A stretch of 32,014 nt of DNA, taken from NCBI GenBank assembly GCA_017940255.1, contig JAGAZB010000031.1, positions 1-32,014 of the forward strand, in the 5' to 3' direction. Below the pieces are notes generated by a model, which saw only the letters and a program-made list of their open reading frames with translations, was not told the DNA's origin and did no database searches. The DNA is from Treponema sp. Lineage in GTDB: Bacteria > Spirochaetota > Spirochaetia > Treponematales > Treponemataceae. The position numbers and the translations under genes were made by a program. Below, in pieces: positions 24,718 through 31,636 of this stretch; the stretch's first letter is position 1; each line of letters starts with the position of its first letter.

Positions 24718-25848
24718 TTAGTTTTTAATTTCAGCTAATGTACATTTCCAGTTGAATGGAATTGCAAACTTTGAAAGGCCGTTATTATTAAGATTCATGC
24801 GAACCCCTGTAGTAAGGCTTCCCATCTTGTTTGGCAATTTGTAAGTAACATTTGGATAGAGTTCAGTTTTCACAGAATCGGAATCTCCAAGCATCATTGC
24901 AATTTTTGCTTTTGTTCCAACTGTAATGTTGTCTGTAGCCTTATATGTTACGTTGAGTTTTGTAAGGAATGGGGTGAGAGCTGCGCCAGCTTTTTCGTAA
25001 GTTTTTGTTTCGCCTTTTTCAAGGTATTCGTTTCCCAGAGCAGAAATTACATCAGCTCCGATAAAAAGACCTGCATCTTTAAAGTTATAACCAGCTGTCA
25101 AACTCACAACATTTTTTGCAGTCTTTGTGATGTAATCTGTATCTGTGTCGTTATAAATGTAAGCCACATTCAAAGTAAGATTTTCAACTGCATTAAGCCC
25201 TGCAAAGGCAGCAATAGAAGGACTGTTGCTTGTTGTATTCTGGAATGTAGCACCTATAGAAAAAACATCTTTCATGCCGAAACTTAAGCCGGCATCCAAA
25301 CCAAGAGAATCTTTATCCAGGAAGGAATTGTCTGTTCCTCGCAAACCACCAGCAAGTTTTAAACTCATGTTTCCTTCGTTGCCAAATTTCCAGTTACTGA
25401 TTGCGCCAAAACCACTCTGCAAGATGCGGGCATATTTTGGATTATCATCACTGGCAGCAAGATACCCTGCATCTACTGCAACTTTTGTGGAAAAATCGTT
25501 TCCTGCAATAAGTTGAAACTGTTCTATAGGCTTAAAGCGTCCGTATCCGCGAAGACGAATTGTACTTTCCTTGCCGTTAAGTTTTGTTGTAGCAAACTCC
25601 ATACGAACGCGGGCATCAAAAAACTTGTCACTTGCATCCATCTGAATTCTGTCGCTGACACGAGTTTCATTTCCAAATTCATTTTTGTACGAACCATCAT
25701 CATTTTTCTGATTCTGGAAGGTAAATAAATCTGAACCGCCTGTACTGTCAGCGTCACCACCAAAAGTGTTTGCGATTTTAATTGACTGTGCACTTACTGC
25801 ACAGCAAACCATCATGCCTGCCACCATAGCAGAAATTATTTTCTTCAT
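24718..25848 (-). CDS. Outer-membrane porin co-transcribed with phoA
   Basis: 376 residues from ATG 25848, with AAGGA (25860-25856) 7 nt upstream and a signal peptide (MKKIISAMVAGMMVCCAVSA-QS). I reject the in-frame start at 25908, since it would translate the predicted leader. The mature part is alternating beta-strands with short turns (for example FDARVRMEFATT, TIRLRGYGRFKP, ISNWKFGNEGNMSLKLAGGLRG, LTLNVAYIYND), fitting a 14-16-strand barrel. No family name can be assigned with certainty. Gene order with phoA and the Pho-type promoter suggest a channel for phosphate or small phosphoesters, analogous in role to PhoE/OprP but not visibly homologous. Confidence 0.75.
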   Translation of the reverse strand: MKKIISAMVAGMMVCCAVSAQSIKIANTFGGDADSTGGSDLFTFQNQKNDDGSYKNEFGNETRVSDRIQMDASDKFFDARVRMEFATTKLNGKESTIRLRGYGRFKPIEQFQLIAGNDFSTKVAVDAGYLAASDDNPKYARILQSGFGAISNWKFGNEGNMSLKLAGGLRGTDNSFLDKDSLGLDAGLSFGMKDVFSIGATFQNTTSNSPSIAAFAGLNAVENLTLNVAYIYNDTDTDYITKTAKNVVSLTAGYNFKDAGLFIGADVISALGNEYLEKGETKTYEKAGAALTPFLTKLNVTYKATDNITVGTKAKIAMMLGDSDSVKTELYPNVTYKLPNKMGSLTTGVRMNLNNNGLSKFAIPFNWKCTLAEIKN

Positions 25849-25856
25849 AAAAAAAT

Positions 25857-25917
25857 CCTTGTCATCTGAAATTGATTTTTGCAATTTTTCTTGAACTGCC
25901 TGTTTCAAATGACAAGG
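25857..25917 (-). promoter_or_regulatory. 5'-leader hairpin that buries the porin ribosome-binding site
   Basis: Positions 25903-25917 and 25857-25871 form a 15-bp stem with one mismatch and a 31-nt loop. The 3' strand contains the AAGGA ribosome-binding site, and the 5' strand begins at about the predicted transcription start. Confidence 0.65.
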
Positions 25918-25919
25918 TT

Positions 25920-25973
25920 AAACTAATACGCTCAAATTAAATCTTAATTAAGAATGGGTTAAAGATTTGTAAA
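25920..25973 (-). promoter_or_regulatory. porin-phoA promoter with Pho-type operator array
   Basis: Reading the minus strand: TTTACA (25973-25968), TTAACC (25962-25957), TTAATT (25951-25946), TTAATT (25940-25935), 11 bp apart. The -10 is TATTAG (25928-25923) or TAGTTT (25925-25920). The first two hexamers overlap the last codons and stop of the upstream yibEF gene. Confidence 0.75.
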
Positions 25974-27164
25974 ATGTGATTTCTTTTCAGTCAGCACTGT
26001 CCCTGCGATTACTGCTGTAAGTGGAGCTGTCATGGCAAGACCAAAGCTTCCTGCAATTGTGTTGATTATTTCAGAAGCTACCACGTTATTGTTTAAAATG
26101 TTGTAAATTGGTGTTCCCTGAGCCATAAAAGTCATGAGCATGGCAATGCAGGTTCCTGAATATGCAAGCAGCAGAGTTGTAGTCATTGTTCCCATGGCGG
26201 CACTGGCAACTGTAAGTCCAGATTTTATTGCTTCCTTTTTTGAAATTGCAGGACAATTGCGAACAACTTCAGAAACCGCAGATGTAATATCAACGCTTAA
26301 ATCCATTACTGAACCGCTGGCACCAATACAGACTGAAGCCATAAAAATCTGTGTCAGGTTTAAATCTGCAAAGCCGGAATACAAAAGTGCTTCTGAATTA
26401 TGCATAACCGCCCCGTGAATATGAAAGGCATGACTGCAAATTATGGAAAGAATTATGGCAAATAAAATGCCGGACATTGCACCGCAAAAAGAAGAGAGCA
26501 ATTTTTTGTCAAAGCCGTATACCAGAAGAAGAATTATAAAAGTCATAATTGCAACTGCAATAAGCCCTGTGAAAATGGGATTAAAACCTTTAAGAAAAAG
26601 CGGTACAAGAATTTTCCACAAAACAAGAATTGAAATCACAAAAGACAAAACGGAGCGAAGCCCAATTCCCCGGGCAAAGATTACAAGAAAAAGTGCAAAG
26701 GCAAGTGCGAGAATCAGTTCCCCATCCAGGCGGTAATAATCTATAAGATTTACAGAAATAATTTCTTCCCCGTCATGATGAACAATTGCCTGCGCTTTAT
26801 CCCCAGAACGAAAAAGCTTGTCCTGAGAAAGTGCACCGCTCAGCATGTTCCATCCCTCAGCTGTTTGTCCCTTAAAACTGCCATTTAAAAATCGAACTTT
26901 ACAAACCTGCTGTCCTATGCGAATCAGTCCTGTATCTATGAGGCTTGAATTGTCAGCTTCTAGAATTTCCACTTTGCATTTAACTGCATCTTTGAACTGG
27001 TAGGCCCCTTCAAAACCTGTGGGAAGTGCAAGAAGAACGACAATGAACAAAATGGACAGAAGAGAAAGTAAAACGGGGGCGTTGCGGGGAACTCCCCGCA
27101 GAGGGGATAGGACGCAACGCAGTGCGGACGCAAGGGGAGACTTTCCCTTCCTAAAATATTTCAT
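25959..27164 (-). CDS. YibE/F-family membrane protein at the end of the pst operon
   Basis: 401 residues with about eight membrane helices. One N-terminal helix (PVLLSLLSILFIVVLLAL) is followed by a roughly 90-residue extracytoplasmic domain (CKVEILEADNSS, GQQVCKVRFLNGSFKGQ, GDKAQAIVHHDGEE), then a helical bundle with GASGSVMDLSVDITSAVSEV, AAMGTMTTTLLLAYSG and NNNVVASEIINTIAGSFGL, all typical of YibE/F. The family function is unknown; transport is often supposed. It overlaps phoU by 4 bp, so it is translated with the phosphate genes. Residues about 8-30 are encoded by a G+C-rich palindromic repeat (27079-27140). Confidence 0.85.
   Translation of the reverse strand: MKYFRKGKSPLASALRCVLSPLRGVPRNAPVLLSLLSILFIVVLLALPTGFEGAYQFKDAVKCKVEILEADNSSLIDTGLIRIGQQVCKVRFLNGSFKGQTAEGWNMLSGALSQDKLFRSGDKAQAIVHHDGEEIISVNLIDYYRLDGELILALAFALFLVIFARGIGLRSVLSFVISILVLWKILVPLFLKGFNPIFTGLIAVAIMTFIILLLVYGFDKKLLSSFCGAMSGILFAIILSIICSHAFHIHGAVMHNSEALLYSGFADLNLTQIFMASVCIGASGSVMDLSVDITSAVSEVVRNCPAISKKEAIKSGLTVASAAMGTMTTTLLLAYSGTCIAMLMTFMAQGTPIYNILNNNVVASEIINTIAGSFGLAMTAPLTAVIAGTVLTEKKSHFTNL
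27079..27120. repeat. Nested palindrome inside the yibEF coding sequence
   Basis: GCGTTGC (27079-27085) pairs with GCAACGC (27114-27120), and within it GCGGGGA (27084-27090) pairs with TCCCCGC (27093-27099). It is in frame and encodes part of the N-terminal extension before the first membrane helix. Confidence 0.6.
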
Positions 27165-27805
27165 TTTCTATCCCCAGTCAGTGCAAAAATAACCCACTGT
27201 GCAATATTTGTTGCATGATCTCCAATTCGCTCAATGTATTTTGCAATAAGAAGGTAATCCAGAATTGTTTCGCCCTCGCTGGTTTCCCGAATTTTTCGAA
27301 CCAGGTCTGCCTTTATGACGTGATACAGATTGTCGATTACATCATCGTGGGCAATTACAGACTTGGCTTTGTTGTAATCTTTTTCGATGTAAGACTGAAC
27401 CGCGTTGTGAAGCATTTTTATAATCTCCGTAGAAAGCTCGATAAGTTCATTCATTTTTCCATATTTGCAGTCAGGAACATTCAGCACCAGGTCCGCCACA
27501 TCAACAGCATGGTCTCCAATGCGTTCCATATCGGTAATCATTTTTAGCGCCGCAGTAATCAGTCGCAGGTCGGTTGCCATTGGTTGCTGCTGGAGAAGAA
27601 GCTTCATACATTGCGCCTCAATATCACGCTCCATATCGTTAATGGCCTCATCATTTTTTGCAACCTGCTTTGCTGCATCCACATCACGTCCCATTAAGGC
27701 CAGCATGGAACTTTCAATGGCAATCTCAATCATTTTTCCCATGTTGATGATGGAAACATTGAGCTTTCGTAATTCTTCTTCATATCTTTCACGCATATCA
27801 ACCAA
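27161..27805 (-). CDS. phoU: Phosphate signalling protein PhoU
   Basis: 214-residue protein of two three-helix bundles, each with the metal-binding motif: first [10 protein letters not shown] ... [15 protein letters not shown], second [12 protein letters not shown] ... [15 protein letters not shown]. PhoU links the Pst transporter to PhoR and represses the regulon when phosphate is plentiful. Its start overlaps the end of pstB by 8 bp, and its stop overlaps yibEF by 4 bp. Confidence 0.95.
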   Translation of the reverse strand: MVDMRERYEEELRKLNVSIINMGKMIEIAIESSMLALMGRDVDAAKQVAKNDEAINDMERDIEAQCMKLLLQQQPMATDLRLITAALKMITDMERIGDHAVDVADLVLNVPDCKYGKMNELIELSTEIIKMLHNAVQSYIEKDYNKAKSVIAHDDVIDNLYHVIKADLVRKIRETSEGETILDYLLIAKYIERIGDHATNIAQWVIFALTGDRK

Positions 27806-28607
27806 ACCTTCCTGTTATATAGTCTTCCGTTTTCTTCATTTTTGGTTTACTAAAAATCTGTTCTGTGTCACCGGCTTCAATAATTTCACCCAGCAGAAAG
27901 AAAACTGTCTTGTCACTGATTCGAACTGCCTGCTGCATGTTATGAGTTACAATTATAATTGTGTACTTTTCTTTAAGCTGCAAAACACAGTCTTCGATTT
28001 TTGAAGTTGAAATAGGATCCAGAGCAGAAGTGGGTTCATCCATCAAAAGAACATCAGGCTGAACCGCTAAGGCACGGGCAATACAAAGCCTCTGCTGCTG
28101 ACCGCCACTCAATTCCAGCGCTGACTTTTTCAGATTGTCCTTGAACTCATTCCAAATGGCAGCATTACGCAAAGAAGTTTCTACAATCTCGTCCAGTTCA
28201 CTTCGCTTTTTAATTCCGTGAGTACGAGGGCCATAAGCAATATTGTCATAAATGCTCATTGGAAATGGATTAGGCTTCTGGAAAACCATTCCCACATTTT
28301 TACGCAGAAGATTCACGTCGGTTGATTTGGAAAGAATGTTCAAAGAATTTAATTCATTCAGGCCTTCTGAATCTCCATTCTTTGTTTTTATTAACTCTTC
28401 TTTCCTAAGAAGGATCTTTCCTTCAATCCGACAGCCTTCTACCATATCATTCATGCGGTTAATTGATTTTAGCAATGTAGATTTACCACATCCGGACGGG
28501 CCAATAAATGCTGTAATCTGATTTTCAGGAATCTCAAGATTTATATTTTTAAGTGCATGAAAATCGCCGTAATATAAATCCAGATTTTTTATTTCAATTT
28601 TATTCAT
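27798..28607 (-). CDS. pstB: Phosphate ABC importer ATPase PstB
   Basis: 269 residues. Walker A GPSGCGKS (36-43), Q-loop [19 protein letters not shown] (diagnostic of PstB), signature LSGGQQQR, Walker B VLLMDEP and switch His in [10 protein letters not shown]. Energises phosphate uptake through PstA/PstC. Lies 7 bp after pstA and overlaps phoU. Confidence 0.96.
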   Translation of the reverse strand: MNKIEIKNLDLYYGDFHALKNINLEIPENQITAFIGPSGCGKSTLLKSINRMNDMVEGCRIEGKILLRKEELIKTKNGDSEGLNELNSLNILSKSTDVNLLRKNVGMVFQKPNPFPMSIYDNIAYGPRTHGIKKRSELDEIVETSLRNAAIWNEFKDNLKKSALELSGGQQQRLCIARALAVQPDVLLMDEPTSALDPISTSKIEDCVLQLKEKYTIIIVTHNMQQAVRISDKTVFFLLGEIIEAGDTEQIFSKPKMKKTEDYITGRFG

Positions 28608-28614
28608 TTTTAGC

Positions 28615-29574
28615 CTACCTTTTAATTTTCTTCGCTACTAAACTTGCAAGAGCATTTATTCCAAAAACCATGATCAGCAAGACTACTGCCGTAGCAAAGG
28701 CCTGCCCTGTATGCAAACCTTCAGAACTCAAAACATACATATGAATTGCAAGAGTTCGTCCTGAACCAAAAACGTTCTGTGGAATTTGTGCAACAGTTCC
28801 AGCTGTATAAATTAAAGCTGCAGTTTCCCCGACGACTCGTCCTGTTGCAAGAATAATTCCGCTTAAAATACCAGGCACAGCATTTGGCAAAATAATTCTG
28901 AACACCGTCCGCAGTTTCCCAGCCCCAAGGCCAAAACTTCCTTCACGGAATGAATCTGGAATGGAAAGCAGAGCTTCTTCCGTAGTTCGCATAATCGTAG
29001 GCAAAATCATAATTGCAACAGTTGCTGCTCCTGCTAAAAGTGAATAGCCCCAGTGTAAAAATCCCACAAACAAAAGCATTCCAAAAAGGCCGTAAATAAT
29101 AGAAGGAATCCCCGTTAAAGTTTCCGTAGTCATCCTGACGACCTTTACAAAGTGGTTGCCTTTTCTGGCATACTCCACAAGATAAATTGCACTTCCAATT
29201 CCAAGAGGCACCGCCAGAAGGAGAGCCATCACCGTCATCAGCAAAGTGTTCACCAGCGCCGGCATTACAGAGCAGTTTTCCGATGTATATTGCCAGCTGA
29301 ATAAATCTCTTTGCAAGAATGGCAGGCCTTTTACAAGAATGTAGGCAATCATAAAGACTAAAACTGTCAAAGTGAGACCCGCACAAAAATAAACTGCGGC
29401 TCGAACAAATCCTGATTTCATTTTTCTGGAAGTTGCGTCCGCAAGCGGCCGCCGGGCTTTTCGCACTTCGCTACCGCTCATCGTCCTCGCCTCCGCGACT
29501 TGAAGCTTCGCTGTCAATTCGCTCCGTCTGCGGTCGACTAAAGGTGCTACAATCCCTAACTCATTTATACTCAT
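28615..29574 (-). CDS. pstA: Phosphate ABC importer permease PstA
   Basis: 319 residues if started at ATG 29574, which overlaps the pstC stop (ATGA). Six membrane helices, [16 protein letters not shown] and the EAA-type loop [27 protein letters not shown] are standard. Odd: the first 51 residues ([32 protein letters not shown]) are Arg/Ala-rich, unlike other PstA proteins, which begin near [13 protein letters not shown]; that Met is at 29421. The extra DNA is G+C-rich and resembles the intergenic repeats, so it may be a repeat inserted in frame. Either start is possible; coupling favours 29574. Confidence 0.9.
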   Translation of the reverse strand: MSINELGIVAPLVDRRRSELTAKLQVAEARTMSGSEVRKARRPLADATSRKMKSGFVRAAVYFCAGLTLTVLVFMIAYILVKGLPFLQRDLFSWQYTSENCSVMPALVNTLLMTVMALLLAVPLGIGSAIYLVEYARKGNHFVKVVRMTTETLTGIPSIIYGLFGMLLFVGFLHWGYSLLAGAATVAIMILPTIMRTTEEALLSIPDSFREGSFGLGAGKLRTVFRIILPNAVPGILSGIILATGRVVGETAALIYTAGTVAQIPQNVFGSGRTLAIHMYVLSSEGLHTGQAFATAVVLLIMVFGINALASLVAKKIKR

Positions 29575-30419
29575 TTCGTACCTCTATTCTTCACCAGATT
29601 AAAACTCAGATTAATCAGCAATATAAACACAAACAAAACCACACCTGTGGCAATCAGTGCTTCGCGATGAAGGTCCGTAGCATAGCCCATTTCGATAACG
29701 ATGTTTGCCGTAAGAGTTCGAACGCCTTTCAAAATTGAATCTGGAATTCTGGCCTGATTTCCGGCAACCATAATAACCGCCATTGTTTCACCAATTGCAC
29801 GACCAATTCCTAGAATTATTCCAGCCATAATTCCAGATTTTGCTGCAGGCAATATAGTCTTAAAAACACTTCGTTCATGGGTTGCACCAAGAGCACGGCT
29901 TCCCTCGTAAAAGCTTTGAGGAACAGCATTCAAGGCACTTTCAGAAACAGAAATAATTGTCGGTAAAATCATCATTCCAAGAAGGAGACTTGCAGTAAGA
30001 ATTGATGAACCATTTCCTCCAAAAACATTTCTTACAAAAGGTACAATTACCATAAGACCGAAAAATCCGTAAACAACACTTGGAATCCCGGCAAGCAAAT
30101 CAATTGCAGGCTTTATGATTTTATGCAGCCAGACAGGACAAAACTTAGATAAAAAAACTGCAGTCATAAGGCCAATAGGAACTCCAACAATAATGGCTCC
30201 TGCAGTTACATATAGACTTCCTACAATCATGGGGAAAATACCATAAAGATCATTCCCTGGTTTCCACTTAGTCCCGAACAAAAAATCTGTAAGTCCGATT
30301 TTGTGCATGGCAGGAATTCCATTTGCAAACAAGAACAGACAGATAAACAAAACAGCAAGAATACTGAATCCCGCTGCCAGAAGAAAAATAATTTCCCAGA
30401 ATTTCTCTTTAATTTTCAT
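29571..30419 (-). CDS. pstC: Phosphate ABC importer permease PstC
   Basis: 282 residues with six membrane helices, GIPSVVYGFFGLMVIVP and the ATPase-docking loop EGSRALGATHERSVFKTILPAAKSGI. It pairs with PstA to form the phosphate channel. No Shine-Dalgarno site: the ATG lies 6 nt after a -10 in a separate Pho-type promoter, so pstC heads a second transcript pstC-pstA-pstB-phoU-yibEF after the pstS terminator. Confidence 0.94.
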   Translation of the reverse strand: MKIKEKFWEIIFLLAAGFSILAVLFICLFLFANGIPAMHKIGLTDFLFGTKWKPGNDLYGIFPMIVGSLYVTAGAIIVGVPIGLMTAVFLSKFCPVWLHKIIKPAIDLLAGIPSVVYGFFGLMVIVPFVRNVFGGNGSSILTASLLLGMMILPTIISVSESALNAVPQSFYEGSRALGATHERSVFKTILPAAKSGIMAGIILGIGRAIGETMAVIMVAGNQARIPDSILKGVRTLTANIVIEMGYATDLHREALIATGVVLFVFILLINLSFNLVKNRGTK

Positions 30420-30425
30420 GACTCT

Positions 30426-30479
30426 AATTTAAATGAAGATTGTTAAAATATAAGGAAGGATTTGTTAAGATTATGTTAA
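30426..30479 (-). promoter_or_regulatory. pstC promoter with Pho-type operator array
   Basis: Minus strand: TTAACA (30479-30474), TTAACA (30468-30463), TTCCTT (30457-30452), TTAACA (30446-30441), 11 bp apart, then 9 nt and -10 TAAATT (30431-30426), then 6 nt to the pstC ATG. Confidence 0.8.
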
Positions 30480-30514
30480 AAAAGAAAACCTCCATTTTTT
30501 AGCTGGAGGTTTTC
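30477..30514 (-). terminator. Intrinsic terminator after pstS
   Basis: A perfect 11-bp stem (30504-30514 with 30484-30494) and 9-nt loop, followed on the minus strand by a run of T. Full or partial termination here would let pstS be made in excess over the membrane subunits. Confidence 0.8.
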
Positions 30515-30574
30515 AATTATTTGAGGGATAATTCAACGTAGTGTGCCTTGACTCGTCGTATTGCCTGGTGATTA

Positions 30575-31438
30575 TTATTTTACTTCATTCCACTTCAAAG
30601 TTTTTCCAGTAAAAATCTGTTCTACCTGGGCTTTTGAAAGGTTTTCTGTTGGATTTGATTTGTTTACAATTACGGCAATTCCATCAATTGCAATTGTAAC
30701 TTCCTGAACGCCCTTTGATTTTTCTGAATCTTTTAGACTGCGACTTGCCATTCCAATATCGCAGGTTCCGTTGATTGCGTTTGTTACCCCAGTTGTACTA
30801 TCGGAAGTCTGAAGTTCGATCTTTGCATTTGTGTTTTCGCTTTTGTATGCTTCAATCAATTTTTCCATAACTGGTGAAACTGAAGATGAACCTGAAACTA
30901 CAATTTTTCCGCTGGCTTTTGAAGAAATGTAAGACTTAGCTGCAACTTGAATATACTTGTTAGCAGCAATAACTTTTTGTCCTTTATCACTTAAAATAAA
31001 ATTAACGAAATCCTGAGCAACAGGGGTAAGCCCCTGTTTTACTGCAATATTGAACGGACGACTAATTTTATACGAACCATTATTGATGTTTGAAACAGTT
31101 GCAACTGCACCGTCAATTTTTACGGCTTTTACAGAATCATTTAGTGAACCAAGTGAAACATAACCAATAGCGTAATTATCACCGGCAACACTTGTAAGCA
31201 TTACAGCTGTAGAATTTGTAATGGCTGCTTCATCAGTTGTGTAGTCAACTTTTTTACCGTTTGCATCTTTTTTTTCAATACCAAAAAGTTCAATAAAAGC
31301 ACCCCGCGTTCCAGATCCGTCTTCCCGACTCAAAACTGTAATTGGTTTCTTGCTTTTAAATTTTGGAGCAGCATAAACCGACATAGTTGAGGTAATAAGA
31401 ATTGCCCCGATAATCATTTTCTGTAGATTGATTTTCAT
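30575..31438 (-). CDS. pstS: Phosphate-binding protein PstS, circularly permuted
   Basis: 287-residue exported phosphate receptor for PstCAB. Signal peptide MKINLQKMIIGAILITSTMSVYA; no lipobox, so it is probably soluble in the periplasm. The family's parts are all present, but in swapped order. Residues about 30-165 are what normally forms the C-terminal half (ITVLSREDGSGTRGAFIELFGI, TNSTAVMLTSVAGDNYAIGYVSLGS, FVNFILSDKGQKVIAANKYI). Residues about 177-287 are the normal N-terminal half (GKIVVSGSSSVSPVMEKLIEAY, GTCDIGMASRSLKDSE, IDGIAVIVNKSNP, QIFTGKTLKWNEVK). The phosphate-binding segments SGTR (42-45), SGSSSVSP (182-189) and the IGMASR region survive. AAGGAG precedes the ATG. Confidence 0.93.
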   Translation of the reverse strand: MKINLQKMIIGAILITSTMSVYAAPKFKSKKPITVLSREDGSGTRGAFIELFGIEKKDANGKKVDYTTDEAAITNSTAVMLTSVAGDNYAIGYVSLGSLNDSVKAVKIDGAVATVSNINNGSYKISRPFNIAVKQGLTPVAQDFVNFILSDKGQKVIAANKYIQVAAKSYISSKASGKIVVSGSSSVSPVMEKLIEAYKSENTNAKIELQTSDSTTGVTNAINGTCDIGMASRSLKDSEKSKGVQEVTIAIDGIAVIVNKSNPTENLSKAQVEQIFTGKTLKWNEVK

Positions 31439-31480
31439 AATAACTCCTTGAGATTTTAATCTCTTTATTAAGATGTCCTA

Positions 31481-31534
31481 AATCTACAGGAGTTGTGTTA
31501 AGTTCCAATGTAAAAATTGTTAAGAACATGTAAA
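31481..31534 (-). promoter_or_regulatory. pstS promoter with Pho-type operator array
   Basis: Minus strand: TTTACA (31534-31529), TTAACA (31523-31518), TACATT (31512-31507), TTAACA (31501-31496), 11 bp apart, then 9 nt and -10 TAGATT (31486-31481). The leader is about 36 nt with a Shine-Dalgarno site. Confidence 0.8.
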
Positions 31535-31613
31535 AAAATAATAAAGAGTCCAGAGAACATTGGTCTTTAGCAAATAATCCAAAAAGACAGAGTCTTGTTG
31601 GCGGAGGTTTAGA

Positions 31614-31631
31614 AAGGGCAACGTTGCCCTT
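31614..31631. repeat. 18-bp perfect palindrome at the phoR-remnant breakpoint
   Basis: AAGGGCAACGTTGCCCTT, six bases before homology to phoR begins. Same GGCAAC/GTTGCC core as the palindromes at 14954 and 16477. Confidence 0.7.
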
Positions 31632-31636
31632 CTCAA

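Noticed and set aside
25849..25908. Upstream start of the porin gene at 25908
   Set aside because: It would put the predicted leader and ribosome-binding site inside the protein, ahead of a perfect signal peptide at 25848.
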